The notes under the pieces are model-generated. The model worked only from the letters and a program-made list of their open reading frames with translations. It searched no databases and was not told where the DNA came from. This document shows, piece after piece, positions 17,550 to 26,257 of a stretch of 64,000 nt of DNA (position 1 is its first letter; the number at the start of each line of letters is the position of its first letter). The DNA is taken from assembly GCA_945952065.1 (NCBI GenBank), contig CAMFGY010000011.1, positions 1-64,000 of the forward strand, given 5' to 3'. The translations under genes and the position numbers were made by a program. This DNA comes from an uncultured Burkholderiales bacterium. Lineage in GTDB: Bacteria > Pseudomonadota > Gammaproteobacteria > Burkholderiales > Burkholderiaceae_C.

Positions 17550-18262
17550 GCGCCATGCTGCAAGCCGGGAACATCCAACAGTTTTACAGCGGCGGCTCGC
17601 ACATCCTGCGCGATGTGAGCCTCAGCGCCAGCGCCGGCCGGGTGACGGTGCTGCTGGGCCGCAATGGCGTGGGCAAGACCACGCTGCTGAAATGCCTGAT
17701 GGGCTTGCTGCCCATCAAAAGCGGCACGCTGCGATTTGAGGGCCAAGACCTGGCCCGGCTCAAACCCTTTGAGCGGGTGCGTGCCGGCATCGGCTATGTG
17801 CCGCAAGGCCGCGAGATTTTTGCGCGGCTGACGGTGCAAGAAAACCTGCAGATGGGCCTGGCCAGCCGGCCCAGTGGCACGGCCATTCCGCCGGTGCTGT
17901 TTGAGCTCTTCCCGGTGTTGCGGCAGATGCTGCACCGCCGCGGCGGCGACCTCTCCGGCGGCCAGCAACAGCAGTTGGCGATTGCGCGCGCCCTGGCCGC
18001 GGGTCCTAAGCTTTTGATCCTGGATGAGCCGACCGAGGGCATCCAGCCCAATATCATCAAAGACATCGGCCGCGTCATTCGCAAGCTGGCCAACGAGGGC
18101 CTGAACGGCCAGCCCATGGCGGTGCTGCTGTGCGAGCAGTACTACGACTTTGCCGAGGCCCTGGCCGACGACTATCTGGTGTTGGAGCGCGGCGCCGTCA
18201 TCTCGGCCGGCACGCGCAGTGAGATGCTGAGCCAAAACGTGCGCCAGATCGTCTCCATCTGA
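17546..18262 (+). CDS. urtE: Urea ABC transporter ATPase UrtE
   Basis: A 238-residue LivF-like ATPase and last gene of urtABCDE. The P-loop GRNGVGKTT is at 38-46; YVPQGREIFARLTV, LSGGQQQQLAIARAL and LLILDEPTEGIQPNII are all standard for UrtE. It is convergent with ureD, only 15 bp away, with no hairpin between, so read-through into antisense of ureD is possible. Confidence 0.96.
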   Translation: MSAMLQAGNIQQFYSGGSHILRDVSLSASAGRVTVLLGRNGVGKTTLLKCLMGLLPIKSGTLRFEGQDLARLKPFERVRAGIGYVPQGREIFARLTVQENLQMGLASRPSGTAIPPVLFELFPVLRQMLHRRGGDLSGGQQQQLAIARALAAGPKLLILDEPTEGIQPNIIKDIGRVIRKLANEGLNGQPMAVLLCEQYYDFAEALADDYLVLERGAVISAGTRSEMLSQNVRQIVSI

Positions 18263-18277
18263 AACCGGCACCGGGGC

Positions 18278-19180
18278 TCACATCGACCAGATGCGCGGCG
18301 GCGCGGCGCTCAAGCCCCAAAGCTCTTGGCGCCACAGCGCCCAGGCCTGGCGCAGCAGTTGCAAGCTGGGCTCGGTCACAGCGCTGAGCGCGCGCAGCAC
18401 CAAGACCTGCCCTTGCGCGGCGGTGGCGCCGGCCAGCAAGGCGCTCGCCGGCTCGGCCTCGCGCTCCTGCGCCTCGATCAGCGCGCGCACGGCGTCCAGC
18501 GCCTGCGCCTGCCGGGCCCGGCTGATCGCATGCCCCGCCGCAAACACCAAGGTGGCCATGCAGCGCCGCCCAGCCAGGCCCAGCGGGCCGTTCATCAAGA
18601 GCTCGTCCTGGGCGTCGATCAGCCCCCGCTCCAACCAAAGGCCGCAGACCTCCAGGTGTTGCGTCAAGCGCCCCTGCGCAAAGGGCGCTGAGGCCGCGGG
18701 CAGGCCCAGGGCAGTGATGTCCCAGGCCATCATCTCGGCCCCGGGCGCCAAGGTGAAGCGCGCTTCATTGAGCGCATGGCAGCCGGGATAGGCCAGCGCC
18801 TCCAGCGGCAGCCACTCCAGCCGCGCACCGCCGGCCAGCTCGGCCTGCAGGGATTGGGTGGCCAAGGCCCCGGCCTCGCTGCGATAAAAGCGCGTGGCGC
18901 CCGGCGTGGTGATGAGGCCATGCGCGCCTTCAGCGACGCGCAGTTGCACCTCCAAAGTGTCGCCCCCGACCAAGCCGCCGGGCGGATGCACCAGCACGTT
19001 GTGGCAGATGGCGTCGCCCTCTGGATACAGGCTTTTCAGAATGCGCAGCGGCCCATCATGGCGGTGGCGCATCACGCTGCGCCGGGCCTCCAGGGCGTAG
19101 TCCATGTCGAGCCGGGCGTGCCAGTGGGCCGCTGCGCCGGGGGGCGGGGTTTCGGTGGATCGGAGCTGGTCTGGATGCAT
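18278..19180 (-). CDS. ureD: Urease accessory protein UreD
   Basis: UreD (UreH) is the scaffold that recruits UreF-UreG to apo-urease. The 300-residue product shows the family segments YPEGDAICHNVLVHPPGGLV, TTPGATRFYRSE and LPLEALAYPGCHA. It is detached from the other ure genes by about 12 kb and lies on the same strand but in a different unit, 66 bp downstream of an M24 peptidase gene. It must act in trans for assembly; its separate location could set a different expression level. Confidence 0.95.
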   Translation of the reverse strand: MHPDQLRSTETPPPGAAAHWHARLDMDYALEARRSVMRHRHDGPLRILKSLYPEGDAICHNVLVHPPGGLVGGDTLEVQLRVAEGAHGLITTPGATRFYRSEAGALATQSLQAELAGGARLEWLPLEALAYPGCHALNEARFTLAPGAEMMAWDITALGLPAASAPFAQGRLTQHLEVCGLWLERGLIDAQDELLMNGPLGLAGRRCMATLVFAAGHAISRARQAQALDAVRALIEAQEREAEPASALLAGATAAQGQVLVLRALSAVTEPSLQLLRQAWALWRQELWGLSAAPPRIWSM

Positions 19181-19203
19181 GCAAACAGACTAGCAAGAAT
19201 CGG

Positions 19204-19226
19204 GCCCCGCGCTGTCCTTGCGGGGC
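19204..19226 (-). terminator. Hairpin between M24 peptidase and ureD
   Basis: GCCCCGC (19204-19210) pairs with GCGGGGC (19220-19226). No U tract follows on the minus strand, so it is a weak terminator or an mRNA-stability hairpin in a possible M24-ureD operon. Confidence 0.4.
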
Positions 19227-19246
19227 GCCGCCCTGGGTTCAGGCTT

Positions 19247-20464
19247 TCAAACCATCAAGCCAAAGGGGTCGTCCACCGAATGCGCCGGCTGGCTGAACCA
19301 GCGCGGGCCTTGCGCCGTCATGTAGACATGGTCCTCATGCCGGATGCCGAACTCGCCCGGCACACAAATCATCGGCTCATTGCTGAAGCACATGCCCACG
19401 TCCAACGGGGTCTCGTCGTTGTCGACCAGATAGGGCCACTCATGGATGTCCAAGCCGCAGCCATGGCCGGTGCGGTGCGGCAGGCCCGGCAGCTCGTAAC
19501 GCGGCCCCAGGCCTGCGGCGGCGATGACGCGGCGCGCCGCGCGGTCCACCTCGCGGCAGGGCACGCCCAGCTGCGCTGCTTCAAAGGCCGCCGCCTGAGC
19601 GGCCTTTTCCAGGTTCCAGATTTCGCGTTGGCGGGCATTGGCCTCGCCGAACACATAGGTGCGGGTGATGTCCGACATATAGCCGTGCACCAGGCAGCCG
19701 GTGTCGATCAACACCACATCGCCCTCTTTCAAACGCTGCGCCTCCTTGACCCCATGCGGGAAGGAGCTGGCCACGCCAAAAAGCACGATGCAAAAGTAGG
19801 AACCAGGGGCGCCCACTTTGCGGTGCGCGCTGGCAATGAAGGCCTCGACCTCAGTGCTGCTGATGCCCTCATGCAGCATGCTGGCCGTGGCGCGGTGCAC
19901 CGCCAGGGTCATGTCATGGGCGCGCTGCATCAGCGCGATCTCGGCGCTGGACTTGCGCATGCGCAAAGTGGCCGTCACGGGCTTGGCGTTCACCCAAGCG
20001 ATGCCCTCGCGCTGAAAACCATCCACCACGAAGAGCGGCGTGTCCTCGCTCACCGCGATGCGAGCACCGGCTGGCACACCCAAGTCGGCCAGCACCTGAC
20101 GGCACAGCGCATAGGGGCTCTCATGCTCATGCCAGAGGTGCAGCGCGCCCGGCAGCTGCATGTACTCACGCAGCGTGCCTTCTTCAAACGCCGGGGCGAT
20201 GTACTGCGGCTCGCCCTGGGCGGGGATGATCAGGCCCACCAAGCGCTCGCTGGGGTGCCAGACCGTGCCGCTGAAGTAACGCATATTCGTGCCGGCATGG
20301 GCATACAAGGCCGCGATGCCCTGGGCCTGCATCAGGCGCTGCGCGGCTTGCAAGCGCGCGCGGTATTCGTCCAGGCCGATGGGCTCGGCGCCCACCATCA
20401 TGTTGCTCAAGCTGTCCAGCGCCTGCTGGGCGCTCGCGCCCCCCACACCTACCGTTCTTGCCAT
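19247..20464 (-). CDS. M24-family metallopeptidase (Xaa-Pro aminopeptidase/prolidase type)
   Basis: A 405-residue pita-bread enzyme with a creatinase-type N-terminal domain (1-165) and a C-terminal catalytic domain. The five metal ligands Asp254, Asp265, His334, Glu363 and Glu377 are all present, so it should be a di-metal peptidase rather than creatinase, which lacks these ligands. The ribosome site is GAGGAG, 8-9 bases before the ATG. It lies upstream of ureD on the same strand; a dipeptide-derived nitrogen role is possible but inferred. Confidence 0.85.
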   Translation of the reverse strand: MARTVGVGGASAQQALDSLSNMMVGAEPIGLDEYRARLQAAQRLMQAQGIAALYAHAGTNMRYFSGTVWHPSERLVGLIIPAQGEPQYIAPAFEEGTLREYMQLPGALHLWHEHESPYALCRQVLADLGVPAGARIAVSEDTPLFVVDGFQREGIAWVNAKPVTATLRMRKSSAEIALMQRAHDMTLAVHRATASMLHEGISSTEVEAFIASAHRKVGAPGSYFCIVLFGVASSFPHGVKEAQRLKEGDVVLIDTGCLVHGYMSDITRTYVFGEANARQREIWNLEKAAQAAAFEAAQLGVPCREVDRAARRVIAAAGLGPRYELPGLPHRTGHGCGLDIHEWPYLVDNDETPLDVGMCFSNEPMICVPGEFGIRHEDHVYMTAQGPRWFSQPAHSVDDPFGLMV

Positions 20465-20716
20465 CTTTGTGTCTCCTCGCTTGGAACCCGCCCAAACGCT
20501 GATATCGCTTGCCGCGGATTAATAAATATATTTACAGCATTCTAAGCACTGCCGGCAGCGCCGACCCCGTGCAACTGACTTCAAGCCGTCACACACGCTG
20601 ACTAGACTGCCGGCCTCGCGCGCGCAAGGCGCACCTGCCCGCCCCGCCTCGCGCGACACATCATCCGCTCAAATGCGCCGTTACCGCACAACCCTCGTCT
20701 GACCGACTGCCCTCGC

Positions 20717-21694
20717 ATGCGCATCGAAACCCGCTTTGCCTGGATTCTCGCCTTTTGCTTTTGCCTGGGCGTGACCATTGCCGGCACCATCTCTTACCGC
20801 TTGGAGGCCCGCCAGGCCAGCGACGAGATCAAGCTCAAGGCCGACATCCTGCTCGAAACCGCCCTGGCCGTGCGCGCCTACACCGTGGACGAAGTGGCTC
20901 CGGTGATGCGCGCCATGCAAGGCAGCGAGCAGTTTCATGCGCCGCAAGTGCCCTCGTTTGCGGCGCAAAACGCCATGCGCCGCCTGACGCAAAAGTTCCC
21001 GGACTACAAATACCGCGAGAGCGCGCTCAACCCCACCAACCCCCAAGACCGCGCCAGCGATTGGGAGGTGGGCCTGTTGCGCGAATTCGAAGCCGACCCT
21101 AAGCGCAAGGAACTGGTCGGCGAGGTCGGCAGCGGCGCTGACCAACGCTTTTACGTCGCCCGCCCCATACGCATGAGCTCAGCAGCCTGCATGCAATGCC
21201 ACAGCACACCAGCCGCCGCCCCCACCGCCATGCTGGCCAAGTACGGCATGGCCAATGGCTTCGGCTGGAAGATGGGCGATGTGGTGGCCCTGCAAGTGGT
21301 GGAGGTGCCCACCGCACCCGCGCGCGAGAAGGCCTTCAACAGCGTGCAAGTGACCATTGGCTCGCTGAGTTGTGTGTTTGTCTTGTCGGCCGCCATCTTT
21401 TTGTTGCTGCTGCGCCGCCATGTCACCCACCCGCTGGAGCTCTTGACCCGCTCCGCCCATGCCAACAGCCTCAACAGCCAAGCCAGCGATGCCAGCCTGC
21501 CAATCGCCGTGGGGGGCCAGTTCGACGAGTTGAACCAAGCCATCGTGCGGCTGCGCGCCAGTGTGGACCGCGCCTTGCATTTGTTCGATCGGGCGCCGCA
21601 CGCGCCCACTGGGCCGGCCTCAGCGCAACCCAGCGGCGCTGTGAGCAAGCCCGCCACCGAAGCCGCAGCGCCAAGCAAGGCCGAGCGGAGCTGA
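20717..21694 (+). CDS. Tll0287-like heme sensor with HAMP, no output domain
   Basis: A 325-residue membrane protein: signal anchor (8-27), a periplasmic Tll0287-like/DUF3365 domain with a c-type heme motif Cys158-Met-Gln-Cys161-His162, a second membrane span (about 213-234), a short HAMP-like segment (235-290) and a disordered Ala/Pro tail. No kinase, cyclase or methyl-accepting domain follows, so it must signal by contact or act as a regulatory subunit. The next gene, an MscS-type channel, starts 5 bp after its stop. Confidence 0.85.
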   Translation: MRIETRFAWILAFCFCLGVTIAGTISYRLEARQASDEIKLKADILLETALAVRAYTVDEVAPVMRAMQGSEQFHAPQVPSFAAQNAMRRLTQKFPDYKYRESALNPTNPQDRASDWEVGLLREFEADPKRKELVGEVGSGADQRFYVARPIRMSSAACMQCHSTPAAAPTAMLAKYGMANGFGWKMGDVVALQVVEVPTAPAREKAFNSVQVTIGSLSCVFVLSAAIFLLLLRRHVTHPLELLTRSAHANSLNSQASDASLPIAVGGQFDELNQAIVRLRASVDRALHLFDRAPHAPTGPASAQPSGAVSKPATEAAAPSKAERS

Positions 21695-21699
21695 GCTCG

Positions 21700-23466
21700 A
21701 TGTGGACCTTGATCGTGCTGGCCCTGGCGGCCATGTTGTGGCTGCTGCAAGTGACCTTGGGCGAGGAAGCGGCCGGCGGCGGCCTGCTGCGCTCCCAGGT
21801 CTTGCATCACACCGCCCTGGGCTTCAGTGTTTTGGGCGCGGTGATGGTGCTGCAGCGGGGCTTGCAACACCTGCTGTTCAGCCAGCCCGGCAAGCGGCCC
21901 AGTGCCAGCTCCGACCTGCTGCGCGCGGTCATGAGCATCAGCCTGTATTTGCTCGCCGCCATGCTGTATTTGCGCTGGGGTCTGGGGCAAGACATCAGCA
22001 GCGTGCTGGCCACCTCGGCCATGCTCTCGGTCATCATCGGCCTGGCACTGCAGCCCACGCTGGGGCATTTGTTCGCCGGTGTTTCGATTGAGATCGAGCG
22101 GCCGCTGCGCGTGGGTGACCATGTGCGCCGCGATGACCTTGAAGGCCAGGTGGTCTCGCTGAATTGGCGCTCGGTGTATTTGCGCACCGAACGCGGCTCC
22201 ACGGTCTTGATGCCCAACAGCGAATTCACCAGCCGCACGGTCGAGGTGATACCCGCGGAGCGCCCGTTCCGGCATCAAGCGCAGTTCAATGTGGCCAGCA
22301 CCGTGCCGCCGGGCCAGGTGATCCGTGTGGCCATGCAAGTCTTGCGCAGCGGCTTGCCAGCTTTGTGCGAGCACCCCAGCCCCAGCGTCATCGTGCAAGG
22401 CAATGACCCCGTCACCGGCACCTTGCGCTATGTGGCGCGCTTCTACACCTTGCAGTTCTTGGACCGCGGCAGCCTGGCCTCGGCCTTTTTGGAGCGTTTC
22501 TGGTACGCGCTCTCACGCGAGGACCTGAGCCTGCCCACGCCCCCCAGCGCCTGGTGGCCCACCGAAGACGAAGGGCCGGGCCACAAGCGCGGCGAAGCGG
22601 GCAGCCGCGCCCGGCTCTTGCCCCTGTCCGTCGGCGAGTTCGACCCTGAGCTCGGCGCCCCCGCTGCGCTGAGCCAAAGCCAGTTCGCCGCAGCTGCGCC
22701 ACTCGAGGGCAGCGCGGAAGACCAGCCACCCAGCCCGGCCTTGCGCCCAAGCCCGCTGGGCTTCAAAGCGCCCCCCGGCTTGGCGCAACAGTGCCCAACG
22801 CTGTGGGCGGCGCTGCTGGCCTGCGCGCAGCCTTTGCGTTATGGCCGACTGGAGCGCTGCGAAGGGCCGCACCTGGCCTTGCTGCACAGCGGCCGGCTGC
22901 GCGAAGAACGGCCCCTGCCCGAGACACAAGTTCAGGCGCAATTGAAAGCCTTGCTCGAGCAATGGGAGGCTTTGGCGCTGCAGGCGGAAGCCCTCCCCGC
23001 CGTGAGCTTGCAAATGGGCCAAGAAGCCTATGAGAACCTGCTGAACCAAGCCACGCTGGCGATGGGCCCGCTGGCCTATCAAAGCTGCCGCCGCATTGCG
23101 GCGCTCACCGACGATTTGCATCTGGCCTACCACGCCCTGGCCCACCACCTGCCGCAGGGCGCTGCGCGCGAGCGATTCCTCGGCCATGCGCCGGCCCAAT
23201 CGCATCGGGTGCTGCATGCCGGCGAGTTCTTGGGCTGGCCCCAGCTGCTGGGCCTGGAGCCGCACCCGCTGCCCTGCCTGGCCACCCAAAGCAGCCTTTT
23301 GTTGATCTGGCCGGCCCAAGGCCTGCGTCAACTCTTGCGCCAAGCCTGCCCGCCGTCCGAGCGCCAAGCCCTGCTGCACCACTTGCGCGCCCAGATGCCG
23401 GGCTGCGAGGGCTTGGACGACGCCCGCTGGCAAGCCTGGCTCGGGCCACACGCCCCAGCCGCCTGA
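21700..23466 (+). CDS. MscS-like mechanosensitive channel with long C-terminal extension
   Basis: A 588-residue protein. Three to four membrane spans occupy about 1-130; the pore/beta region follows (IIGLALQPTLGHLFAGVSIEIERPLRVGDHV, then VVSLNWRSVYLRTERGSTVLMPNSEF), which is typical MscS. About 300 further residues after 285 are not recognised and are rich in Leu, Ala and Gln with scattered Cys and His. The start is the ATG 5 bp after the heme-sensor stop, suggesting coupled expression and a shared function. Confidence 0.85.
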   Translation: MWTLIVLALAAMLWLLQVTLGEEAAGGGLLRSQVLHHTALGFSVLGAVMVLQRGLQHLLFSQPGKRPSASSDLLRAVMSISLYLLAAMLYLRWGLGQDISSVLATSAMLSVIIGLALQPTLGHLFAGVSIEIERPLRVGDHVRRDDLEGQVVSLNWRSVYLRTERGSTVLMPNSEFTSRTVEVIPAERPFRHQAQFNVASTVPPGQVIRVAMQVLRSGLPALCEHPSPSVIVQGNDPVTGTLRYVARFYTLQFLDRGSLASAFLERFWYALSREDLSLPTPPSAWWPTEDEGPGHKRGEAGSRARLLPLSVGEFDPELGAPAALSQSQFAAAAPLEGSAEDQPPSPALRPSPLGFKAPPGLAQQCPTLWAALLACAQPLRYGRLERCEGPHLALLHSGRLREERPLPETQVQAQLKALLEQWEALALQAEALPAVSLQMGQEAYENLLNQATLAMGPLAYQSCRRIAALTDDLHLAYHALAHHLPQGAARERFLGHAPAQSHRVLHAGEFLGWPQLLGLEPHPLPCLATQSSLLLIWPAQGLRQLLRQACPPSERQALLHHLRAQMPGCEGLDDARWQAWLGPHAPAA

Positions 23467-23560
23467 GCCCAGCAAGGCCCGCCGAAATCGGGTACAAAGC
23501 CGGCTTCTTGCTTGAATATGCTGGCCGCCTGGCCGCGCAGCCCCCACCGGAGTTTGATCG

Positions 23561-24139
23561 ATGCTGGAATTGATTCTCGGACTGAGCCTTTTTCTGGGCG
23601 TGCACTCGGTGCGCATCGTGGCCGAGGGCTGGCGCAGCGCCCAGATTGCCAAACGCGGCGAGGCCGCTTGGAAGCTGAGTTACACCGCCCTGTCTTTGCT
23701 GGGCTTTGGCCTGATCCTCTGGGGCTATAGCCAAGCCCGCCTGAACCCCCAGGTCCTGTGGGCCACGCCCAAGGGTATGAACCATCTGGCCGCGCTGCTG
23801 ACGCTGCTGTCTTTTGTCCTGCTGGCTGCAGCCTATGTGCCGCGCAATGCGCTCAAAGCCAAGCTGGGGCACCCCATGGTGCTGAGCGTCAAGGTGTGGG
23901 CCCTGGCGCACCTGCTGGCCAACAACACCCTGGCCGATCTGTTCTTGTTTGGCGGCTTTTTGCTCTGGGCTGTGCTGTGCTTTCGCGCCGCCCGCCAGCG
24001 CGACCGCATCAATCCACCCGCCGCCATTGAAGCCCGCCCCCTGAACACCGCCCTCACCGTACTGATCGGCGCCCTGGCCTGGGCCGTGTTTGCGTTTGTG
24101 GGCCATGCGGCGCTGATCGGCGTGCGCCCCATGGGCTGA
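23561..24139 (+). CDS. NnrU-family membrane protein
   Basis: A 192-residue protein with about five membrane spans and the NnrU hallmarks GVHSVRIVAEGWR near the N-terminus and HPMVLSVKVWALAHLLANN in the middle. NnrU proteins are linked to nitrite/nitric-oxide reduction in some bacteria, and relatives include heme-interacting isomerases such as 15-cis-zeta-carotene isomerase. No denitrification genes are seen here. It follows the MscS gene and ends at a strong bidirectional terminator. Confidence 0.85.
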   Translation: MLELILGLSLFLGVHSVRIVAEGWRSAQIAKRGEAAWKLSYTALSLLGFGLILWGYSQARLNPQVLWATPKGMNHLAALLTLLSFVLLAAAYVPRNALKAKLGHPMVLSVKVWALAHLLANNTLADLFLFGGFLLWAVLCFRAARQRDRINPPAAIEARPLNTALTVLIGALAWAVFAFVGHAALIGVRPMG

Positions 24140-24163
24140 GCTTCGTTTTTTTCATCCATAACA

Positions 24164-24187
24164 AAAAGGGGCGGCGTGGCCCCTTTT
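24164..24187. terminator. Bidirectional terminator between nnrU and leuA
   Basis: AAAAGGGGC (24164-24172) pairs with GCCCCTTTT (24179-24187) around a 6-base loop. A and T runs flank both sides, so it serves the two convergent genes. Confidence 0.85.
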
Positions 24188-24241
24188 GCAATTCAGTCGG
24201 CGCGGCCAAGCAGCCGCTGGATCAACTGCCCTGCCCCCGAT

Positions 24242-25936
24242 TTACGCGGGCGAAGCCGCGCCGGACGCTTGGCTGGTTTGGCCTCGCGCGCGCGCACGCT
24301 TCACACCCGAAACGATGGCTTTCAGCGAGGCGCTGACGATGTCCGAATCCTGGCCGACGCCGTAGAGCACCTCTTCACCAACGCAAAGCTCCAGGTAGGC
24401 CACGGCCTGAGCCCTTGATCCATGGCCAATCGCGTGCTCGTGGAATGACAGCACACGAATGGCTTCTCCGCAGCCCCGTGCAAACCCGTCAACAAAGGCG
24501 TCCACAGGGCCATTGCCGCAGCCTTCAACCGTGATCGGCTCATCCTCTTCAATGAGGACTTGGGCGCTGAGTTGCACCTGGCCGCCATCCTCCACCTGGC
24601 GCATGCGGCAGTCGCGAGGGGATGGCGTTGAGCGCAGCCCGTACTCACGCTCGAAAATCGCAAAGATGTCGGCGGCGCTGAACTCTGTGCCCTGCGCGTC
24701 CATGGCAGCTTGCACGACGCGGCTGAATTCAATTTGCAGTCGCCGCGGCAATTCGAGTCCAAACTCGGTCGCCAACAAATAGGCCATGCCCCCTTTACCG
24801 GACTGGCTGTTGACGCGAATCACAGCCTCATAGGTCCGGCCGAGATCCCGTGGATCGATGGGCAAGTAGGGGATCGCCCAGAAGTCAGCATCGCGCCGCA
24901 GCGCGAAGGCTTTTTTGATCGCATCCTGATGAGTACCGGAGAAAGAGGTGTAGACAAGATCCCCTGCATAGGGATGGCGAGGCGGGACCGGCAACCGGTT
25001 GCACTGCTCTACAGTGCGCTTGACCCGATCGATGTCCGAAAAGTCCAGGCATGGATCCACGCCTTGCGTGTAGAGATTCAAGGCGACGTTGACGAGATCG
25101 AGGTTGCCCGTGCGTTCGCCGTTGCCGAACAGGCAGCCCTCAAGCCGATCGGCGCCGGCCATCAGCGCGAACTCAGCCGCCGCCGTACCGGTTCCCCGGT
25201 CATTGTGCGGGTGAACCGAGAGGATGATGTTGGCGTGCCGAGCGAGACGCCGACGCATCCACTCGACCTGGTCGGCAAAGACATTGGGCGTCGCGCTCTC
25301 AACCGTTGTCGGCAAATTGAGAATGATGGGGCGGCTTGCGCCCCAGGCCTCAATCGCGGTTTCACAGGCTTCGAGGGAGACTTCAAGCTCTGCGAGGCTG
25401 AAGGTCTCGGGCGAATATTGCAGGGTCCAATCAGTGCTGGGACGTGCATCGGTCAAGCGGCGCGCCAGCGCCACGCTCTCACGCACCAGCGTCATCACCT
25501 GCGGCACGGTCATCTGGAACACAAGTTCGCGCCAGAGCGGCGCGACCGCGTTGTAGATGTGGACGATCGCATGGCGCGCGCCGTCCAAGGATTCGACCGT
25601 GCGGGCAATGAGTTCAGGCCTCGCCGGCGTCATCACTTGAATCGTCACGTCGTCGGGAATGCGGCGCTCCTCGATCAAGCGGCGCAGGAAATCAAACTCG
25701 ATTTGCGAGGACGCCGGAAAGCCGACCTCAATCTCCTTGAAGCCGATGCGCACCAACTCGTCGAACATTTGCAGCTTGCGCGCAATGTCCATGGGCTCAA
25801 TCAGTGCCTGATTGCCGTCGCGCAAGTCGGTCGACAGCCAGATGGGGGCTTTTGTCAGCACAGCGTCGGGCCAACTGCGCTCAGGCAGCGCGATCGGTGG
25901 AAACGGTCGGTACTTGGTCCTGGGATTTTTCAACAT
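24242..25936 (-). CDS. leuA: 2-isopropylmalate synthase (long form)
   Basis: LeuA condenses acetyl-CoA with 2-ketoisovalerate, the first committed step of leucine synthesis. The 564-residue product has the catalytic STDLRDGNQALIEPMD segment (35-50), the metal-binding VHPHNDRGTG and GNGERTGN, and a C-terminal regulatory domain from about 430, characteristic of the long (type 2) LeuA family. The ribosome site AGAGGA lies about 12 bases upstream. Upstream is a leucine leader peptide and terminator, so leucyl-tRNA-dependent attenuation is predicted. Confidence 0.95.
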   Translation of the reverse strand: MLKNPRTKYRPFPPIALPERSWPDAVLTKAPIWLSTDLRDGNQALIEPMDIARKLQMFDELVRIGFKEIEVGFPASSQIEFDFLRRLIEERRIPDDVTIQVMTPARPELIARTVESLDGARHAIVHIYNAVAPLWRELVFQMTVPQVMTLVRESVALARRLTDARPSTDWTLQYSPETFSLAELEVSLEACETAIEAWGASRPIILNLPTTVESATPNVFADQVEWMRRRLARHANIILSVHPHNDRGTGTAAAEFALMAGADRLEGCLFGNGERTGNLDLVNVALNLYTQGVDPCLDFSDIDRVKRTVEQCNRLPVPPRHPYAGDLVYTSFSGTHQDAIKKAFALRRDADFWAIPYLPIDPRDLGRTYEAVIRVNSQSGKGGMAYLLATEFGLELPRRLQIEFSRVVQAAMDAQGTEFSAADIFAIFEREYGLRSTPSPRDCRMRQVEDGGQVQLSAQVLIEEDEPITVEGCGNGPVDAFVDGFARGCGEAIRVLSFHEHAIGHGSRAQAVAYLELCVGEEVLYGVGQDSDIVSASLKAIVSGVKRARARGQTSQASGAASPA

Positions 25937-25993
25937 GGCTGCAGTCAGTCCTCTTAGGGTTCGAAGGGGGTTTGGACCTGCAGCCCGGGTAGG

Positions 25994-26033
25994 GAGAAAG
26001 AAAAACGGCCCGCTGCAGGTGCATACGGGCCGT
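25994..26033 (-). promoter_or_regulatory. Attenuator terminator in the leuA leader
   Basis: ACGGCCCG (minus strand, 26033-26026) pairs with CGGGCCGT (26012-26005), 8 bp around a 13-base loop, followed by TTTTCTTTC. It lies 30 bp after the leader-peptide stop and about 60 bp before the leuA ATG. The leader codons 14-16 contain ACGGGC, which can pair with GCCCGT of the 5' arm, a plausible antiterminator when the ribosome stalls at Leu codons. Confidence 0.8.
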
Positions 26034-26062
26034 AGATCTGTGAAAGCTTTGCTGTGCGCGCG

Positions 26063-26119
26063 CTAACGCCTCTGCCCGTGGTGGGACAGTAGGGATAGCA
26101 GTTGGGCGAACTCACGCAT
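26063..26119 (-). CDS. leuL: leuA leader peptide
   Basis: An 18-residue ORF reading MREFAQLLSLLSHHGQRR. Four of the five codons at 7-11 are Leu (ctg cta tcc cta ctg), two of them CTA, which is rare in this GC-rich sequence. It precedes a terminator hairpin and leuA in the same direction. This is the textbook layout of an amino-acid biosynthetic attenuator: low leucyl-tRNA stalls the ribosome at the Leu run and prevents termination. It may be translated as a leaderless message, because the best -10 box ends 7 bases before its ATG. Confidence 0.75.
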   Translation of the reverse strand: MREFAQLLSLLSHHGQRR

Positions 26120-26126
26120 GGCCGGG

Positions 26127-26132
26127 TTTATA
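26127..26132 (-). promoter_or_regulatory. Probable -10 box of the leuL-leuA transcript
   Basis: TATAAA on the minus strand ends 7 bases before the leader ATG; transcription would start at or next to the A of that ATG. The region 16-18 bases upstream has no good -35 hexamer, so an activator may be needed. Confidence 0.45.
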
Positions 26133-26227
26133 GCACGCGCTGGGCAGGCTCAGCCTCGGCCGCCAATTTGTTCGTTTGCTTGATTTCATGAGAGGCTGTC
26201 TGAGCCTGCGTGATCAGGGGAACTTGA

Positions 26228-26244
26228 GGGTCAAGATCTGACCC
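26228..26244. repeat. Small palindrome GGGTCA-N5-TGACCC
   Basis: GGGTCA (26228-26233) pairs with TGACCC (26239-26244). It lies just downstream of the stop of the minus-strand gene at 26258. It could be a weak terminator or a remnant of a REP-like repeat; no second copy was noticed in the window. Confidence 0.45.
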
Positions 26245-26257
26245 CGAATTCACGACT

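Noticed and set aside
19247-20464. M24 protein as creatinase (which would release urea next to urease genes)
   Set aside because: Creatinase lacks the five metal ligands; all five are present here, so a metallopeptidase is the better call.
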